Positions 52,986 to 61,619 of a stretch of DNA of 64,000 nucleotides are shown piece by piece; within the stretch, counting starts at the first letter, position 1; every line of letters begins with the position of its first letter. Position numbers and translations under genes: made by a program. This DNA comes from Methylococcaceae bacterium (GTDB lineage Bacteria > Pseudomonadota > Gammaproteobacteria > Methylococcales > Methylomonadaceae). The notes below the pieces were generated by a model. The model was not told the DNA's origin. It saw only the letters and a list, made by a program, of their open reading frames with translations, and did not search any database. Where the stretch lies: contig JABFSH010000031.1 of the NCBI GenBank assembly GCA_013140705.1, forward strand, positions 1 to 64,000, in the 5' to 3' direction.

Positions 52986-53942
52986 GTGAACCGCTTAATA
53001 TTTTCCAGCACACAGGCTTTATGCCTGTTATCAAAAATTGTGGGGCTTACAGCCATTCTTGGCTTGACTGACGCGCTAGCGTTTGCAGCGAGCGATCAGC
53101 AATACTTTGCGTCGCCGGAACAAGCCGTGCAAAGCCTGCTGGAAGCTCTAAAAGCTGATAATGTCGATGCCTTACCTGCCCTGTTCGGACAGCAATACCA
53201 GGAACAGTTATTTAGTGGCGATCCAGTCGAAGACAAAAATAATCGCCAACAGTTCGTGGCTGCTGCCGCACTCAAACAGCATATCGAAAAACAGGGAGAC
53301 AGCCGCGCAATTCTGATAGTCGGCAATGACGATTGGCCATTGCCGATTCCCATTGTCAAAGAGGGGAATAACTGGCGCTTCGATACCGATTCCGGTATTG
53401 ATGAAATATTGAGCCGACGTATTGGCCGCAACGAACTCAGTGCCATTAACGTAGCGAAAGCCTATGCCGAGGCCCAATTCAATTATGCCGCCAAGGATAG
53501 GGACCAAGACGATGTTCTCGAGTACGCGCAGAAATTCCGCAGTAGCTCAGGGCAACAGGATGGCCTTTATTGGGAAAATGATGCCAGTGGGGAGCCCAGT
53601 CCGCTCGGCCCGCTGATGGCCGAAGCGAGGGCTGAGGCTTATTTTTCGTCCAAGAACAGTGAGCCACAGCCCTACCATGGGTATTACTACAAGATATTGA
53701 CCCGGCAAGGAAAAGGCGCAGCTGGCGGAAAGTACGATTATGTGATTAACGGCAATATGATCGCCGGTTTCGGTTTGATCGCCTTTCCCGCCAAATACGG
53801 TTCGTCCGGTATTATGACCTTCATGATCAATCATCAGGGTAAAGTCTACGAAAAAGACCTCGGTGAAAAGACCAGCCTTTTGGTAAATGATATCAAGGCA
53901 TTTAATCAGGAAGGCTGGAAGCTTGCTGAAAATCCGCAATAA
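52986..53942 (+). CDS. DUF2950 family protein
   Basis: A protein of 318 residues. A signal peptide (about 1-35, ending LAFA) precedes the DUF2950 domain: FASPEQAVQSLLEALKADN, FDTDSGIDEILSRRIGRNELSAI, VNVAKAY(A)EAQFNYAAKD, YHGYYYKILTRQG and FPAKYGSSGIMTFMINHQGKVYEKDLG. It is periplasmic and its function is unknown; it commonly occurs next to DUF3300, which is the upstream gene here. GTG 52986 with GAGAGAG upstream is preferred. The frame extends to 52920 but into the MITE. The MITE at 52827-52956 splits the pair. Confidence 0.85.
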   Translation: MNRLIFSSTQALCLLSKIVGLTAILGLTDALAFAASDQQYFASPEQAVQSLLEALKADNVDALPALFGQQYQEQLFSGDPVEDKNNRQQFVAAAALKQHIEKQGDSRAILIVGNDDWPLPIPIVKEGNNWRFDTDSGIDEILSRRIGRNELSAINVAKAYAEAQFNYAAKDRDQDDVLEYAQKFRSSSGQQDGLYWENDASGEPSPLGPLMAEARAEAYFSSKNSEPQPYHGYYYKILTRQGKGAAGGKYDYVINGNMIAGFGLIAFPAKYGSSGIMTFMINHQGKVYEKDLGEKTSLLVNDIKAFNQEGWKLAENPQ

Positions 53943-54016
53943 CCGCGGATTCCAGTTTTGCAGCCATGAGACGTTAAAGCTGCATTTACAACCATCAATA
54001 TCAAAGTGAGGACACT

Positions 54017-54583
54017 ATGTTAATTAATAAACGGCTGTATATCCTGCTGATCAGCTTGCTGGTTCTTGTCGGCTGTCAGTCCAGCGGTGGCACAAGAATG
54101 GCGAACTCTTCCGCAGAGATTAACCGTGACGTCGACCATGCGCTGCACAAACTCTATGCGAGCACCCCCGCCGCCAGAACGTTGGCGGCGCGGGCGAAAG
54201 GTATTCTGGTATTCCCCAGCATTGTCAAAGCCGGCTTCATGGTCGGTGCGCAATACGGCCGTGGCGGTGCTCTACGCGTCAAGGGCCGAACTGTCGGCTA
54301 TTACAACAGCGTTGCAGCATCCTATGGCCTGCAGGCCGGTGTGCAGTCCTTCGGTTACGCGCTGTTTTTCATGAACAATGCCGCAATGAACTATCTGAAT
54401 CGTAGCGAAGGCTGGGAAATCGGCGTTGGGCCGAGCATTGTTGTTGTTGATGCAGGCGTGGCCAGATCGTTAACAACCACGACAGCAAAAGATAATGTTT
54501 ATGCATTCATTTTTGACCAGAAAGGCTTGATGGCGGGACTGGGTTTGCAGGGTTCCAAAATCACCCGCATTTATCCGGACTAG
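54017..54583 (+). CDS. SYLF/YSC84-domain lipoprotein
   Basis: A protein of 188 residues. The lipobox LVGC gives a lipidated cysteine at about 20. The SYLF (lipid-binding, YSC84-like) domain covers the rest: ALHKLYASTPAARTLAARAKGILVFPSIVKAGFMVGAQYG, split by an alanine hinge, then YYNSVAASYGLQAGVQSFGYALFFMN and the C-terminal GLMAGLGLQGSKITRI. SYLF proteins bind phosphoinositides in eukaryotes; bacterial members are periplasmic or outer-membrane-attached and of unclear function. Start: ATG with GTGAGGA upstream. Confidence 0.88.
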   Translation: MLINKRLYILLISLLVLVGCQSSGGTRMANSSAEINRDVDHALHKLYASTPAARTLAARAKGILVFPSIVKAGFMVGAQYGRGGALRVKGRTVGYYNSVAASYGLQAGVQSFGYALFFMNNAAMNYLNRSEGWEIGVGPSIVVVDAGVARSLTTTTAKDNVYAFIFDQKGLMAGLGLQGSKITRIYPD

Positions 54584-54779
54584 CCGATGCACCTATAGGA
54601 AGCGCCTGTTTATCATCAATACCGGGGAATTTACGCGGTCTGTCACCGTCATGAAAACCCGTATATTCGACCATATTCAAGACATGAGTCGACAAGTTGC
54701 TTAATCGCTTTGCATCAGGCGGTCCAGCACGCAATAAAAATACATAAAAATTTACCATTACTTTTTACGAGGCATCACG

Positions 54780-55247
54780 ATGAAAACAAGTTTAAAAAAT
54801 ATAAAAATTACCACCACTCTCTTGATGGCCGCTTTGCCGGTATCGGTATTTGCGCAGGGCGTAATGGTGTATCCAGCACAGGGGCAATCGCCGGACCAGT
54901 TGTCTAAAGACCGCTATGAATGTCACACCTGGGCTGTTCAGCAGAGCGGTTTCGATCCGAGCAGCGGCGCCCCTGCTCCGCAATCAAGCGCTCCTCAAGG
55001 CAGCGTGGGCAGGGAGACATTAAGAGGTGGATTTCGTGGTGCGGCGGCTGGAGCCGCGATCGGTGCCATCGCAGGAGATGCGGGTAAAGGCGCGGCCATC
55101 GGTGCGACTGCCGGAGGATTGAAACGAGCCTTCGGTCAAATAGACGCAAACAAGACAGCCTCGGCAACAGGATCGAGTGACGCCGCTAATAATTACAATC
55201 GTGCATTGGGTGCGTGTCTTTCAGGCCGCGGTTATTCCGTTCAATAA
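54780..55247 (+). CDS. Glycine-zipper envelope protein
   Basis: A protein of 155 residues. A signal peptide (about 1-25, ending VFAQ) precedes a segment with YECHTWAVQQSGFDPS, a pattern seen in YMGG/glycine-zipper proteins. The glycine zipper is at about 81-110 (RGGFRGAAAGAAIGAIAGDAGKG), and a C-terminal CLSGRGYSVQ closes the protein. The two cysteines (about 43 and 148) could form a disulfide. It is a typical small outer-membrane-associated stress protein. Start: ATG with ACGAGG upstream. Confidence 0.85.
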   Translation: MKTSLKNIKITTTLLMAALPVSVFAQGVMVYPAQGQSPDQLSKDRYECHTWAVQQSGFDPSSGAPAPQSSAPQGSVGRETLRGGFRGAAAGAAIGAIAGDAGKGAAIGATAGGLKRAFGQIDANKTASATGSSDAANNYNRALGACLSGRGYSVQ

Positions 55248-55414
55248 AATCGGGTGAAGTATTGATGAAAACTACGGAGGCCAGGATTTACAAGTCGTTT
55301 CGAGAGGTATCAGGCTTGAGCGCATCCGTAGCCGATTTCCAAGAATGAATTTATCCGAATTGTGCAGGATATTTATTCATTTAAGTCACTGAAATAAAAA
55401 AACTATCGTTCGCA

Positions 55415-55489
55415 CTCGACTGCATGGATGCAGGAGGTAGAGCACCGACAGTAGGCGCTTTAGGCGACGCATGGAGCAGTTGCCGAGAG
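55415..55489. repeat. 75-base repeat, copy D2
   Basis: Differs at one position from 43669-43743 and has the same orientation. Directly downstream it runs into a TTAAGGG-family end, unlike copy D1. Confidence 0.8.
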
Positions 55490-55508
55490 CTTGTCGATGT
55501 CGAAGTGC

Positions 55509-55528
55509 AATTTTTAGTGTTCCCTTAA
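55509..55528. repeat. Solitary right end of the TTAAGGG-family element
   Basis: AATTTTTAGTGTTCCCTTAA matches the right end of 3454-3582 with two changes. No matching left end is within 200 bases, so it is a remnant. Confidence 0.55.
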
Positions 55529-55925
55529 AGTCATATCCCAACTTGACGCTGCTCTCAAGTAGACGTTATAGCGGTTGCCACATCGATGGGATACTTGCAA
55601 AAAATCATGCATGGGGTTCGGAGGGCCCCAAACGGGAAAAAGTGCATAATTTCAAAACAGCACACGTTAATCCGAGTCCTTCGACTTCGCCGGATGACTT
55701 TGTCGAAGTCAGTTACCAGTGTTTTGCAGGTCTCTCACTTTGATGCTGAATAATTTTTCATCAGCTCATTGCCCGCATTTTGAAAATGTATAAAAAAATA
55801 AGCAATTTCTATAAAGATCGGGTAAATTGAAACTGATAACTGTTCCCTAAAAATTTTTCTATCAAACCAAATGATCCGGGTGCGGGGACATTGATAGAGA
55901 AAAATATAATAAGAATAAGGGGTGT

Positions 55926-57677
55926 ATGAAAAAATATTATTTAGGCTTGTCAGTCACTTACCATGACCCTGCTTTAGCCATCATCGATGAGCAGGGTTGC
56001 GTCTTATTCGCAGAAGCCACCGAGCGTTATCTTCAGAACAAGCGGGCCTTGAACAACGAACCGGATCAGTTGTTTTATATGCCGGCGCTTTTGGAAAGCT
56101 ATTGTGCGGATGCCGATGAATTTGTCATTGCCATTAACTGGCGAAAAAAACGTCCCTGTTACGAAACGCTGGTCTCCGGTTTAGGATTCTTATCGGCTCC
56201 GGGCTTATTGAAAACCGGCATCAAAAAATTGCGTTCGCCGCTGGAGAACTATCAACTACATCACATGATGGCCTGTCAGCGCACGAGTATTTCCACCGCA
56301 GGGATCAATTTGGTGCGTATTATCCGGGAAATTTATCCGCACTGTGCTGTGGCTTTTGCTGATTTTGATCACCACCTGACGCATGCCGCGACCGCTTGTT
56401 ACAGTAGTCCCTTTGAAGAAGCGGCTTGTGCCGTGATTGATTCATTTGGCGAAAACGGCGCGCTGGCATTTTACCATTACCGCCATCAAAAACTGGCAAG
56501 GCTGCACGAAACACGCGGTATGGCGACTGCCAGCCCTGGTTTGTATTTCATGAAAATCACCGAATTGTGCGGATTTAACTGGTTACAAGGCGAGGAATGG
56601 AAAGTCATGGGTTTGGCGTCTTACGGCACGCTCAATCCGGAGCTGTATGAACTACTTAATTCGACCCTGGTAGTTAACGGCTTTGATTGCAGACACCATC
56701 CCGAACGTTTGTTCGAGAAAATGGCTAACCTGAATCGCTTTAAAAGACCGCCGGACAGACCCGCAGAAGAAGCGGCGGATACCGCCTACACCGGACAGGT
56801 GTTTTTTGCCGATTGGCTGACACGTCTGTTGAATCATCTCCAGGAAGTAACCAGGTCCGATCATTTGGCACTGGTCGGCGGATGCGCGCTGAACTCCTCC
56901 TTCAATGGTCAGATCACGAGTCGTACTGCCTTTAAACGGGTGCATATTCCGTCTGCGCCCGCCGATGATGGTTGTGCACTGGGAGCCGCCTGGCTGGCTT
57001 TTCGCAATGATCATCCGAACTGGATCGCAAAACCGGATGTATTGTCGCCTTATTCCGGGGCAAGTATCCCGGATGAGGCCATACAGCAACTCATCCGTTT
57101 TAATCGCGCGCTGAACATTATGCATTTGCCGGAGACAATTTGTGAACAGACGGCCGAATTATTGACGCAAGGCTGTCTGGTCGGCTGGGTGCAGGGACGC
57201 GCAGAGTTTGGTCCGCGAGCCTTGGGAAATCGATCCATACTGGCTGATCCACGCCACGCCGCCACGCAGGATCATATCAATCAGCAAATTAAATTCAGGG
57301 AGCGCTTTCGTCCGTTTGCACCATCGATTTTGCATGAATACGGCGCAGACTATTTTGAGAATTATCAAGAATCGCCCTATATGGATAAAACGCTGCATAT
57401 TCGAACGCAGGTGCAGGATAAAATTGCCGCTGTTTGTCATGTCGATGGAACCGGGCGGCTGCAAACGGTCAAACGGGAATGGAATCCGCGTTTTTATCGC
57501 TTGATCAGCTGTTTTCATCAACTCACCCAAATTCCGCTGGTACTGAATACCAGCTTTAATGTGATGGGAAAGCCGCTGATTCACAGCCTGGAAGATGCGC
57601 TGGCCGTTTTTTTGACTACGGGCCTGGATGTGTTAGTGATCAATGACTATTTAATTACCAAACGCCGCGATGAATAA
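55926..57677 (+). CDS. Carbamoyltransferase (NodU/TobZ/CmcH family)
   Basis: A protein of 583 residues predicted to move a carbamoyl group from carbamoyl phosphate, via carbamoyl-adenylate, to a hydroxyl of a small molecule. The N-terminal Kae1-like half has YHDPALAIID, FADFDHHLTHAATACYSSPFEEA and AVIDSFGENGA, with the histidine-rich metal-site segment, then ALVGGCALNSSFNG. The C-terminal half has the hallmark VQGRAEFGPRALGNRSILADPR and LNTSFNVMGKP(L). Length fits the family. It starts with a strong AAGGGG site. Its stop overlaps the next gene by 8 bases, so product formation is coupled to the two oxygenase-like genes that follow. The substrate is unknown. Confidence 0.9.
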   Translation: MKKYYLGLSVTYHDPALAIIDEQGCVLFAEATERYLQNKRALNNEPDQLFYMPALLESYCADADEFVIAINWRKKRPCYETLVSGLGFLSAPGLLKTGIKKLRSPLENYQLHHMMACQRTSISTAGINLVRIIREIYPHCAVAFADFDHHLTHAATACYSSPFEEAACAVIDSFGENGALAFYHYRHQKLARLHETRGMATASPGLYFMKITELCGFNWLQGEEWKVMGLASYGTLNPELYELLNSTLVVNGFDCRHHPERLFEKMANLNRFKRPPDRPAEEAADTAYTGQVFFADWLTRLLNHLQEVTRSDHLALVGGCALNSSFNGQITSRTAFKRVHIPSAPADDGCALGAAWLAFRNDHPNWIAKPDVLSPYSGASIPDEAIQQLIRFNRALNIMHLPETICEQTAELLTQGCLVGWVQGRAEFGPRALGNRSILADPRHAATQDHINQQIKFRERFRPFAPSILHEYGADYFENYQESPYMDKTLHIRTQVQDKIAAVCHVDGTGRLQTVKREWNPRFYRLISCFHQLTQIPLVLNTSFNVMGKPLIHSLEDALAVFLTTGLDVLVINDYLITKRRDE

Positions 57678-59850
57678 TTCAAACCGTGCTTTCGATCCGT
57701 TACTGCAGCCGGTCTTTTCGGAGCCGATCAGTTCGGCTGAATTAAATATTCAGTCAAGCTGTCGACATTTGTTCTATCAACTGATGCAGGTGCAATCGCA
57801 TCCTCAGGTTTTACCTATTGCGCATGACTACCTAACACAGCATTTGTCGAACATTCGGTCGCGTTATGTCAACACCTATTCCAGTGCTTATTCGGTCGAT
57901 ACGTTGAAGGGTCTGCTTAACCTAACGGATGAGCGTTTTCCGTTGACCGTTTCAACGCCAGGGGACTACCTGCAACAGTGTGCGCCGATTTTTTTGACCG
58001 AGCCTTGCTGGTTGCAGGGCGTGTCACAGGCCGCGACGTGCCAGTCACCGATTGCCGTTAACTTGTTGTCCGTGTACTTAACACTTACCGGGGACAGGTC
58101 GTATAAATCATTGTATCAAGGCTTGTTAGCGGCAGAAGGCCGTGACATACCGGCATTACATTGCTGGGCATTTGCCGAACAAGCGACTATTGCTGACAGT
58201 GTGTTTGATTTTGCCGTCACGCAGTTGGCTTTGGCGGCGTTCCCACGCGTTTTTTTTCCGGAATTGCTGGGTTTTACCGTGGCGTATTGCCGTAAGCCAG
58301 CGCTGATGGACTATTTGCTGACCCTCGAAAAGTCACAAACAAACACGCTGTTGAGCCAGTTTATTTTGCTCAGAATGCAAATGCCAGCTGCGCAATCAGC
58401 ATCCGTTATTGACGTCATTCAGGATTACCTCCAGGTGTTTTCTGAGCACGAAGCAGCGCTATGGGGGCGTATTCAAACGGGTTTCTGGCTTTATCAGGAC
58501 CAGAATCAACGTTGTGATCACGAAAGGGAGCAGCAAGCGGGCGCTGAGTTAACCCCGGTGCAGGCAATGGCTAATTTATTGCAGCAGAAAGCGGCATCGG
58601 CGCGTGGACATCATGGCACCATTCAACTGGCTGGCGAATCGCTTGATGACTGGTTTTCACGGTTGCCGTCTGACAGCAATAAATTTTTGAAGGCATTAAG
58701 TCAGTCGACCTACGTCAATCATCAACTACCTGAAAACAGTCGCTTGCTCAAACTGTTCGATTTCAATGGGCCGATGTTTGGCGTTTTGAATGACGCCGAA
58801 AAAGATACTTTAAAAAACTGGCTACGCGTAACGGATTCCGATTTGGAGGCTTCCAGTCAGGTTTTTTCTTCAGTCATTAAAGCGATGGCTGTAAGCCCGG
58901 CAAGGCATGATGGCGCTGGGCGATCATCAATCAACTATGCCAGGTTGAACAATCGGGAATTGTATTATTACCTGGTGAATATTGATGTTTATCCGGATGC
59001 ATTGACTGCCGCGAAAAAGAAAGTAAATTGCGTTTTACGGTTATCCAGATTATTTTCTCGCATGCCATTCAGGCACTATAGCCATCAGGCTTTTGATGAC
59101 TACATCAACGCCATCTATCAAACAGAAGTGCGCAACTATGAACCGCTTGATAATTCGCCAAAACTGGGAAAAAAAGCGTATTTATGGGGGATTGAACAAC
59201 TGGCACCGACCATTTTAACGGATGGCTGCTGGTTGCAAAATGCTCATCGTGTCAGTACACACGCCAGTTCTACAATCACCGGCATACTAACCAATATTTA
59301 TAGGGATGAAATTGGCGCAGGTATTCTGGAACAAAACCATCCTTACATTTATCAGCAGTTGCTGGAGAGTCTGGATATCTCCGTTCCTCCCATTTCCACA
59401 CAGGCATTTATCAATTATTCGAGATTTTTGTCCAGTGCTTTTGATATACCGGTATATCTGCTTGCCATTTCCAATTTCACCAGCAGCTTGTTGCCTGAAT
59501 TATTAGGTTTGAATATGGCGATAGAATTAAGCGGCCTAGGCCGAGTGTACCTGCGCCTGGCCGAAGAGCTCAAGTTCTGGGGTATTAACCCGGCCATCGT
59601 CAATGTGCATATTTCGATCGATAATGTAGGGAATGGACATGCCGCTGGAGCAAAGCGTGCCATTCAGTTGTACCTGGATGACATATTGGCCGTTAACGGT
59701 GAGCGTGAAATGCAGGTTCACTGGCATCGGATTTATAGCGGGTATCGTTCGTTAGAGATTGCCAGCAGCCGTTTCAAATACGCATTGGTCATCTGTTATT
59801 TATGGAAACTGATAACGGATGCCTGTTTCAAATCATCCCCATCAACCTGA
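57670..59850 (+). CDS. Double haem-oxygenase-like di-iron protein (iron-containing redox enzyme family)
   Basis: A protein of 726 residues with two related halves. Repeat 1 (about 105-206: APIFLTEPCWLQGVSQAA...VFFPELLGF) and repeat 2 (about 511-622: APTILTDGCWLQNAHRVS...LLPELLGLN) share the same block order. Only repeat 2 keeps putative metal ligands: E547 in RDEIGAG, H557, E619, and H647-x3-D651-x5-H657 in VHISIDNVGNGH. This is the spacing type of HDO-fold (haem-oxygenase-like di-iron oxidase) enzymes such as UndA, CADD and SznF relatives. In repeat 1 the E and H positions are replaced (LTGDR, S). It would catalyse O2-dependent oxidation or C-C cleavage of a small molecule. Tightly coupled to both neighbours. 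Confidence 0.82.
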   Translation: MNNSNRAFDPLLQPVFSEPISSAELNIQSSCRHLFYQLMQVQSHPQVLPIAHDYLTQHLSNIRSRYVNTYSSAYSVDTLKGLLNLTDERFPLTVSTPGDYLQQCAPIFLTEPCWLQGVSQAATCQSPIAVNLLSVYLTLTGDRSYKSLYQGLLAAEGRDIPALHCWAFAEQATIADSVFDFAVTQLALAAFPRVFFPELLGFTVAYCRKPALMDYLLTLEKSQTNTLLSQFILLRMQMPAAQSASVIDVIQDYLQVFSEHEAALWGRIQTGFWLYQDQNQRCDHEREQQAGAELTPVQAMANLLQQKAASARGHHGTIQLAGESLDDWFSRLPSDSNKFLKALSQSTYVNHQLPENSRLLKLFDFNGPMFGVLNDAEKDTLKNWLRVTDSDLEASSQVFSSVIKAMAVSPARHDGAGRSSINYARLNNRELYYYLVNIDVYPDALTAAKKKVNCVLRLSRLFSRMPFRHYSHQAFDDYINAIYQTEVRNYEPLDNSPKLGKKAYLWGIEQLAPTILTDGCWLQNAHRVSTHASSTITGILTNIYRDEIGAGILEQNHPYIYQQLLESLDISVPPISTQAFINYSRFLSSAFDIPVYLLAISNFTSSLLPELLGLNMAIELSGLGRVYLRLAEELKFWGINPAIVNVHISIDNVGNGHAAGAKRAIQLYLDDILAVNGEREMQVHWHRIYSGYRSLEIASSRFKYALVICYLWKLITDACFKSSPST

Positions 59851-59852
59851 CC

Positions 59853-60923
59853 ATGTTTTCCTTGATCATTCATCGCTTAGGTTATCTGTTCGCATTTGTA
59901 TTGCCTGTCAGCACATTCTTTTTTTTAAGCACCGGACCGCACGACATAGCGGTCGCACTCGCCTGTACGCTACCTTTCTGGCTGATGCTCGCGGCTGATG
60001 GATTGATTCGCGACACTTCGCCTCAGCAGAATTCAAGGCTGAATAGCGGATATTACAACGGTATTTTATTACTATTGTCCCTGCTGCAATTTGTGAATGT
60101 CCTGTTGATGCTGGATGCAGTCAGCCTGTTACGCTGGGAGACACAGACGGATATTTTTCCCAACCTGGTGAATTTGATGGTGATCCGATTTTTGGTAGGA
60201 ACCAGTTCGGGGACGTCCGGCATAGTTGTTGCCCATGAATTGATTCACCGTCCTCAATGGGCACTGCAAGGGTTGGGACGCTTATTGCTTAGCACTGTGT
60301 GTTATGAGCATTTTGTCATTACCCACAAGCGAGGCCACCATCTCAGTATCGGCATGCCGGATGATATTGCATCGGCACGACTCGGTGAAAGTTTTAAGCA
60401 TTACTGGAAACGAGTCTATGGAGGCCATGTACGCTTTGCCTGGCGCTCGGAGGAAGAACGAATAGCCGGTAAACAAGGTCGTGTTTCAGGCTTTGCGGTT
60501 CTGAGAAATCAGGTATTTTGGGGGTTTTTGGCTGAGTTGATGCTCTGGGTATTGATCATACTGGTATTCGGATGGCTGGCGGCCTTTATGTTTCTATATC
60601 AGGCGCTGGCGGCTGTTCGTATACTGGAAGCAGTAAATTATTTTCAACACTGGGGCCTTGATGACGAGCGCTATGCCAATACCTATGGCTGGGTGAGTCA
60701 TTCGCCCATTAGTCGTTACGCGTTGATCGGATTGTCTCACCACATTGGACATCACGAAAATGAACAAATGCATTTTCATAAGATCAAGTATTCAGATCAG
60801 GGTCCTAAAATGCCTTATGGATATTTTGTCATGAACTTTTGGGTCAAGCTTGATAACGCATCCTATCAGGCCATGGCTGTTCGGGAACTTGAGCGTTACT
60901 GTAACAAACGGATTCCTGATTAA
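59853..60923 (+). CDS. AlkB-like membrane di-iron monooxygenase / desaturase
   Basis: A protein of 356 residues with about six helices and the histidine boxes of alkane monooxygenases: HELIH (128-132), EHFVITHKRGHH (152-163), NYFQHWG (262-268) and SHHIGHH (295-301). AlkB itself has HELxHK, EHNxGHH, NYxEHYG and LQRHxxHH, so this is a divergent AlkB-type enzyme for hydroxylation of a lipophilic chain. The ATG at 59853 follows the upstream stop by two bases. ATG 59802 is possible but overlaps the upstream gene by 49 bases. Neither has a clear ribosome binding site, so it is probably translated by re-initiation. Its stop codon lies in the arm of the repeat at 60916-61131. Confidence 0.85.
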   Translation: MFSLIIHRLGYLFAFVLPVSTFFFLSTGPHDIAVALACTLPFWLMLAADGLIRDTSPQQNSRLNSGYYNGILLLLSLLQFVNVLLMLDAVSLLRWETQTDIFPNLVNLMVIRFLVGTSSGTSGIVVAHELIHRPQWALQGLGRLLLSTVCYEHFVITHKRGHHLSIGMPDDIASARLGESFKHYWKRVYGGHVRFAWRSEEERIAGKQGRVSGFAVLRNQVFWGFLAELMLWVLIILVFGWLAAFMFLYQALAAVRILEAVNYFQHWGLDDERYANTYGWVSHSPISRYALIGLSHHIGHHENEQMHFHKIKYSDQGPKMPYGYFVMNFWVKLDNASYQAMAVRELERYCNKRIPD

Positions 60924-61131
60924 GTATAAGCTTCAGCCAATATCAAAGAGCCATAAGTTTCCAGATACGTCGCCCCGGCATGGGCTGCCGGGGTCCAGGC
61001 TACACGGATGTAAACCCAGCGATTAGCTCTCCTGTTGAGTCACATCCCTGTGTTCTGGACCCCGGCAGTCCATGCCGGCATGACGGCTACTTGAGTGTCT
61101 GCTATTTCAGCTGAAACTTGTGGGTAATCAG
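60916..61131. repeat. MITE-like repeat with CTGATTA ends, copy C2
   Basis: A 216-base element with 23-base imperfect ends (CTGATTAAGTATAAGCTTC... and ...CTTGTGGGTAATCAG) and a core with GCATGGGCTGCCGGGGTCC and GGACCCCGGCAGTCCATGCC as complementary stretches. The left arm supplies the last bases and the TAA stop of the AlkB-like gene. Confidence 0.7.
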
Positions 61132-61338
61132 GAACCGATTTGATGCTCGCGTTGACGTAATAAGCTGTCAATTTTGGCAGACAAAACCTGACATCTCTGT
61201 CAGTTATGCCCGTCATTGAGTCAGTCGTTTTTGTTATAATAATTCAGCTTACATGTTGATTTTTAAATAATTAAATGAGTTGGCACCCTTATTGAATAAT
61301 ATCGGGTTCCTAGTATTAGTTATTTAGAGGTTTTCAGT
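60924..61338. other. Intergenic region after the AlkB-like gene
   Basis: The first half is the C2 repeat. The rest (61132-61338) is A/T-rich and shows no gene. TTAGAGG before 61339 is the ribosome binding site of the next small gene. Confidence 0.6.
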
Positions 61339-61524
61339 ATGTTAAATAAAGCATGGTATGAATTATCACCCGCGATCTATTTGATAGTGTCAGTTAATTG
61401 TTTAATCGGCGATAACCGGTTGGCCGCCTTTTCCGGATTCATCTTGTTCTTGGTTTCGCTTCTTATCGTTGTGATGCGTGTGCAATATCGAACAGCATCG
61501 AGACAGAGACAGTTTGTCAAGTGA
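61339..61524 (+). CDS. Small membrane protein (61 residues)
   Basis: A protein of 61 residues with two hydrophobic segments (about 10-24 and 29-47) separated by IGDNRLAAFSG, and a basic C-terminus (RTASRQRQFVK), probably cytoplasmic. AGAGG lies eight bases before the ATG. The family is not recognised. It converges with the mepA gene, separated by a stem-loop. Confidence 0.65.
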   Translation: MLNKAWYELSPAIYLIVSVNCLIGDNRLAAFSGFILFLVSLLIVVMRVQYRTASRQRQFVK

Positions 61525-61557
61525 AGTGCAGGCAAGAGGGAATGCAGTTGATTTAAT

Positions 61558-61604
61558 GCTTGCTCCTCTCACGCTTCGACGCCACCAGAGTGAAAGGAGC
61601 AAGC
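61558..61604. terminator. Stem-loop between convergent genes
   Basis: Arms GCTTGCTCCTCTCAC (61558-61572) and GTGAAAGGAGCAAGC (61590-61604), with one mismatch. Its position between the small membrane protein gene and mepA suggests a bidirectional terminator. There is no long T-run on either side. Confidence 0.55.
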
Positions 61605-61619
61605 GAAAGCCATTGTCGC

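Larger units (their letters stand above)
55248..55925. other. Intergenic region before the carbamoyltransferase operon
   Basis: It contains the 75-base repeat (55415-55489) and a lone TTAAGGG-family end (55509-55528). A CTTCGAC/GTCGAAG palindrome lies near 55679-55706. AAGGGG just before 55926 is a good ribosome binding site. A 90-codon frame at 55471-55743 runs through the repeats and is not a gene. No AAAGTCCAATAG motif was seen. Confidence 0.6.

Noticed and set aside
55471-55743. 90-codon open frame before the carbamoyltransferase
   Set aside because: It starts inside the 75-base repeat and crosses a MITE end; no start signal or protein-like composition.
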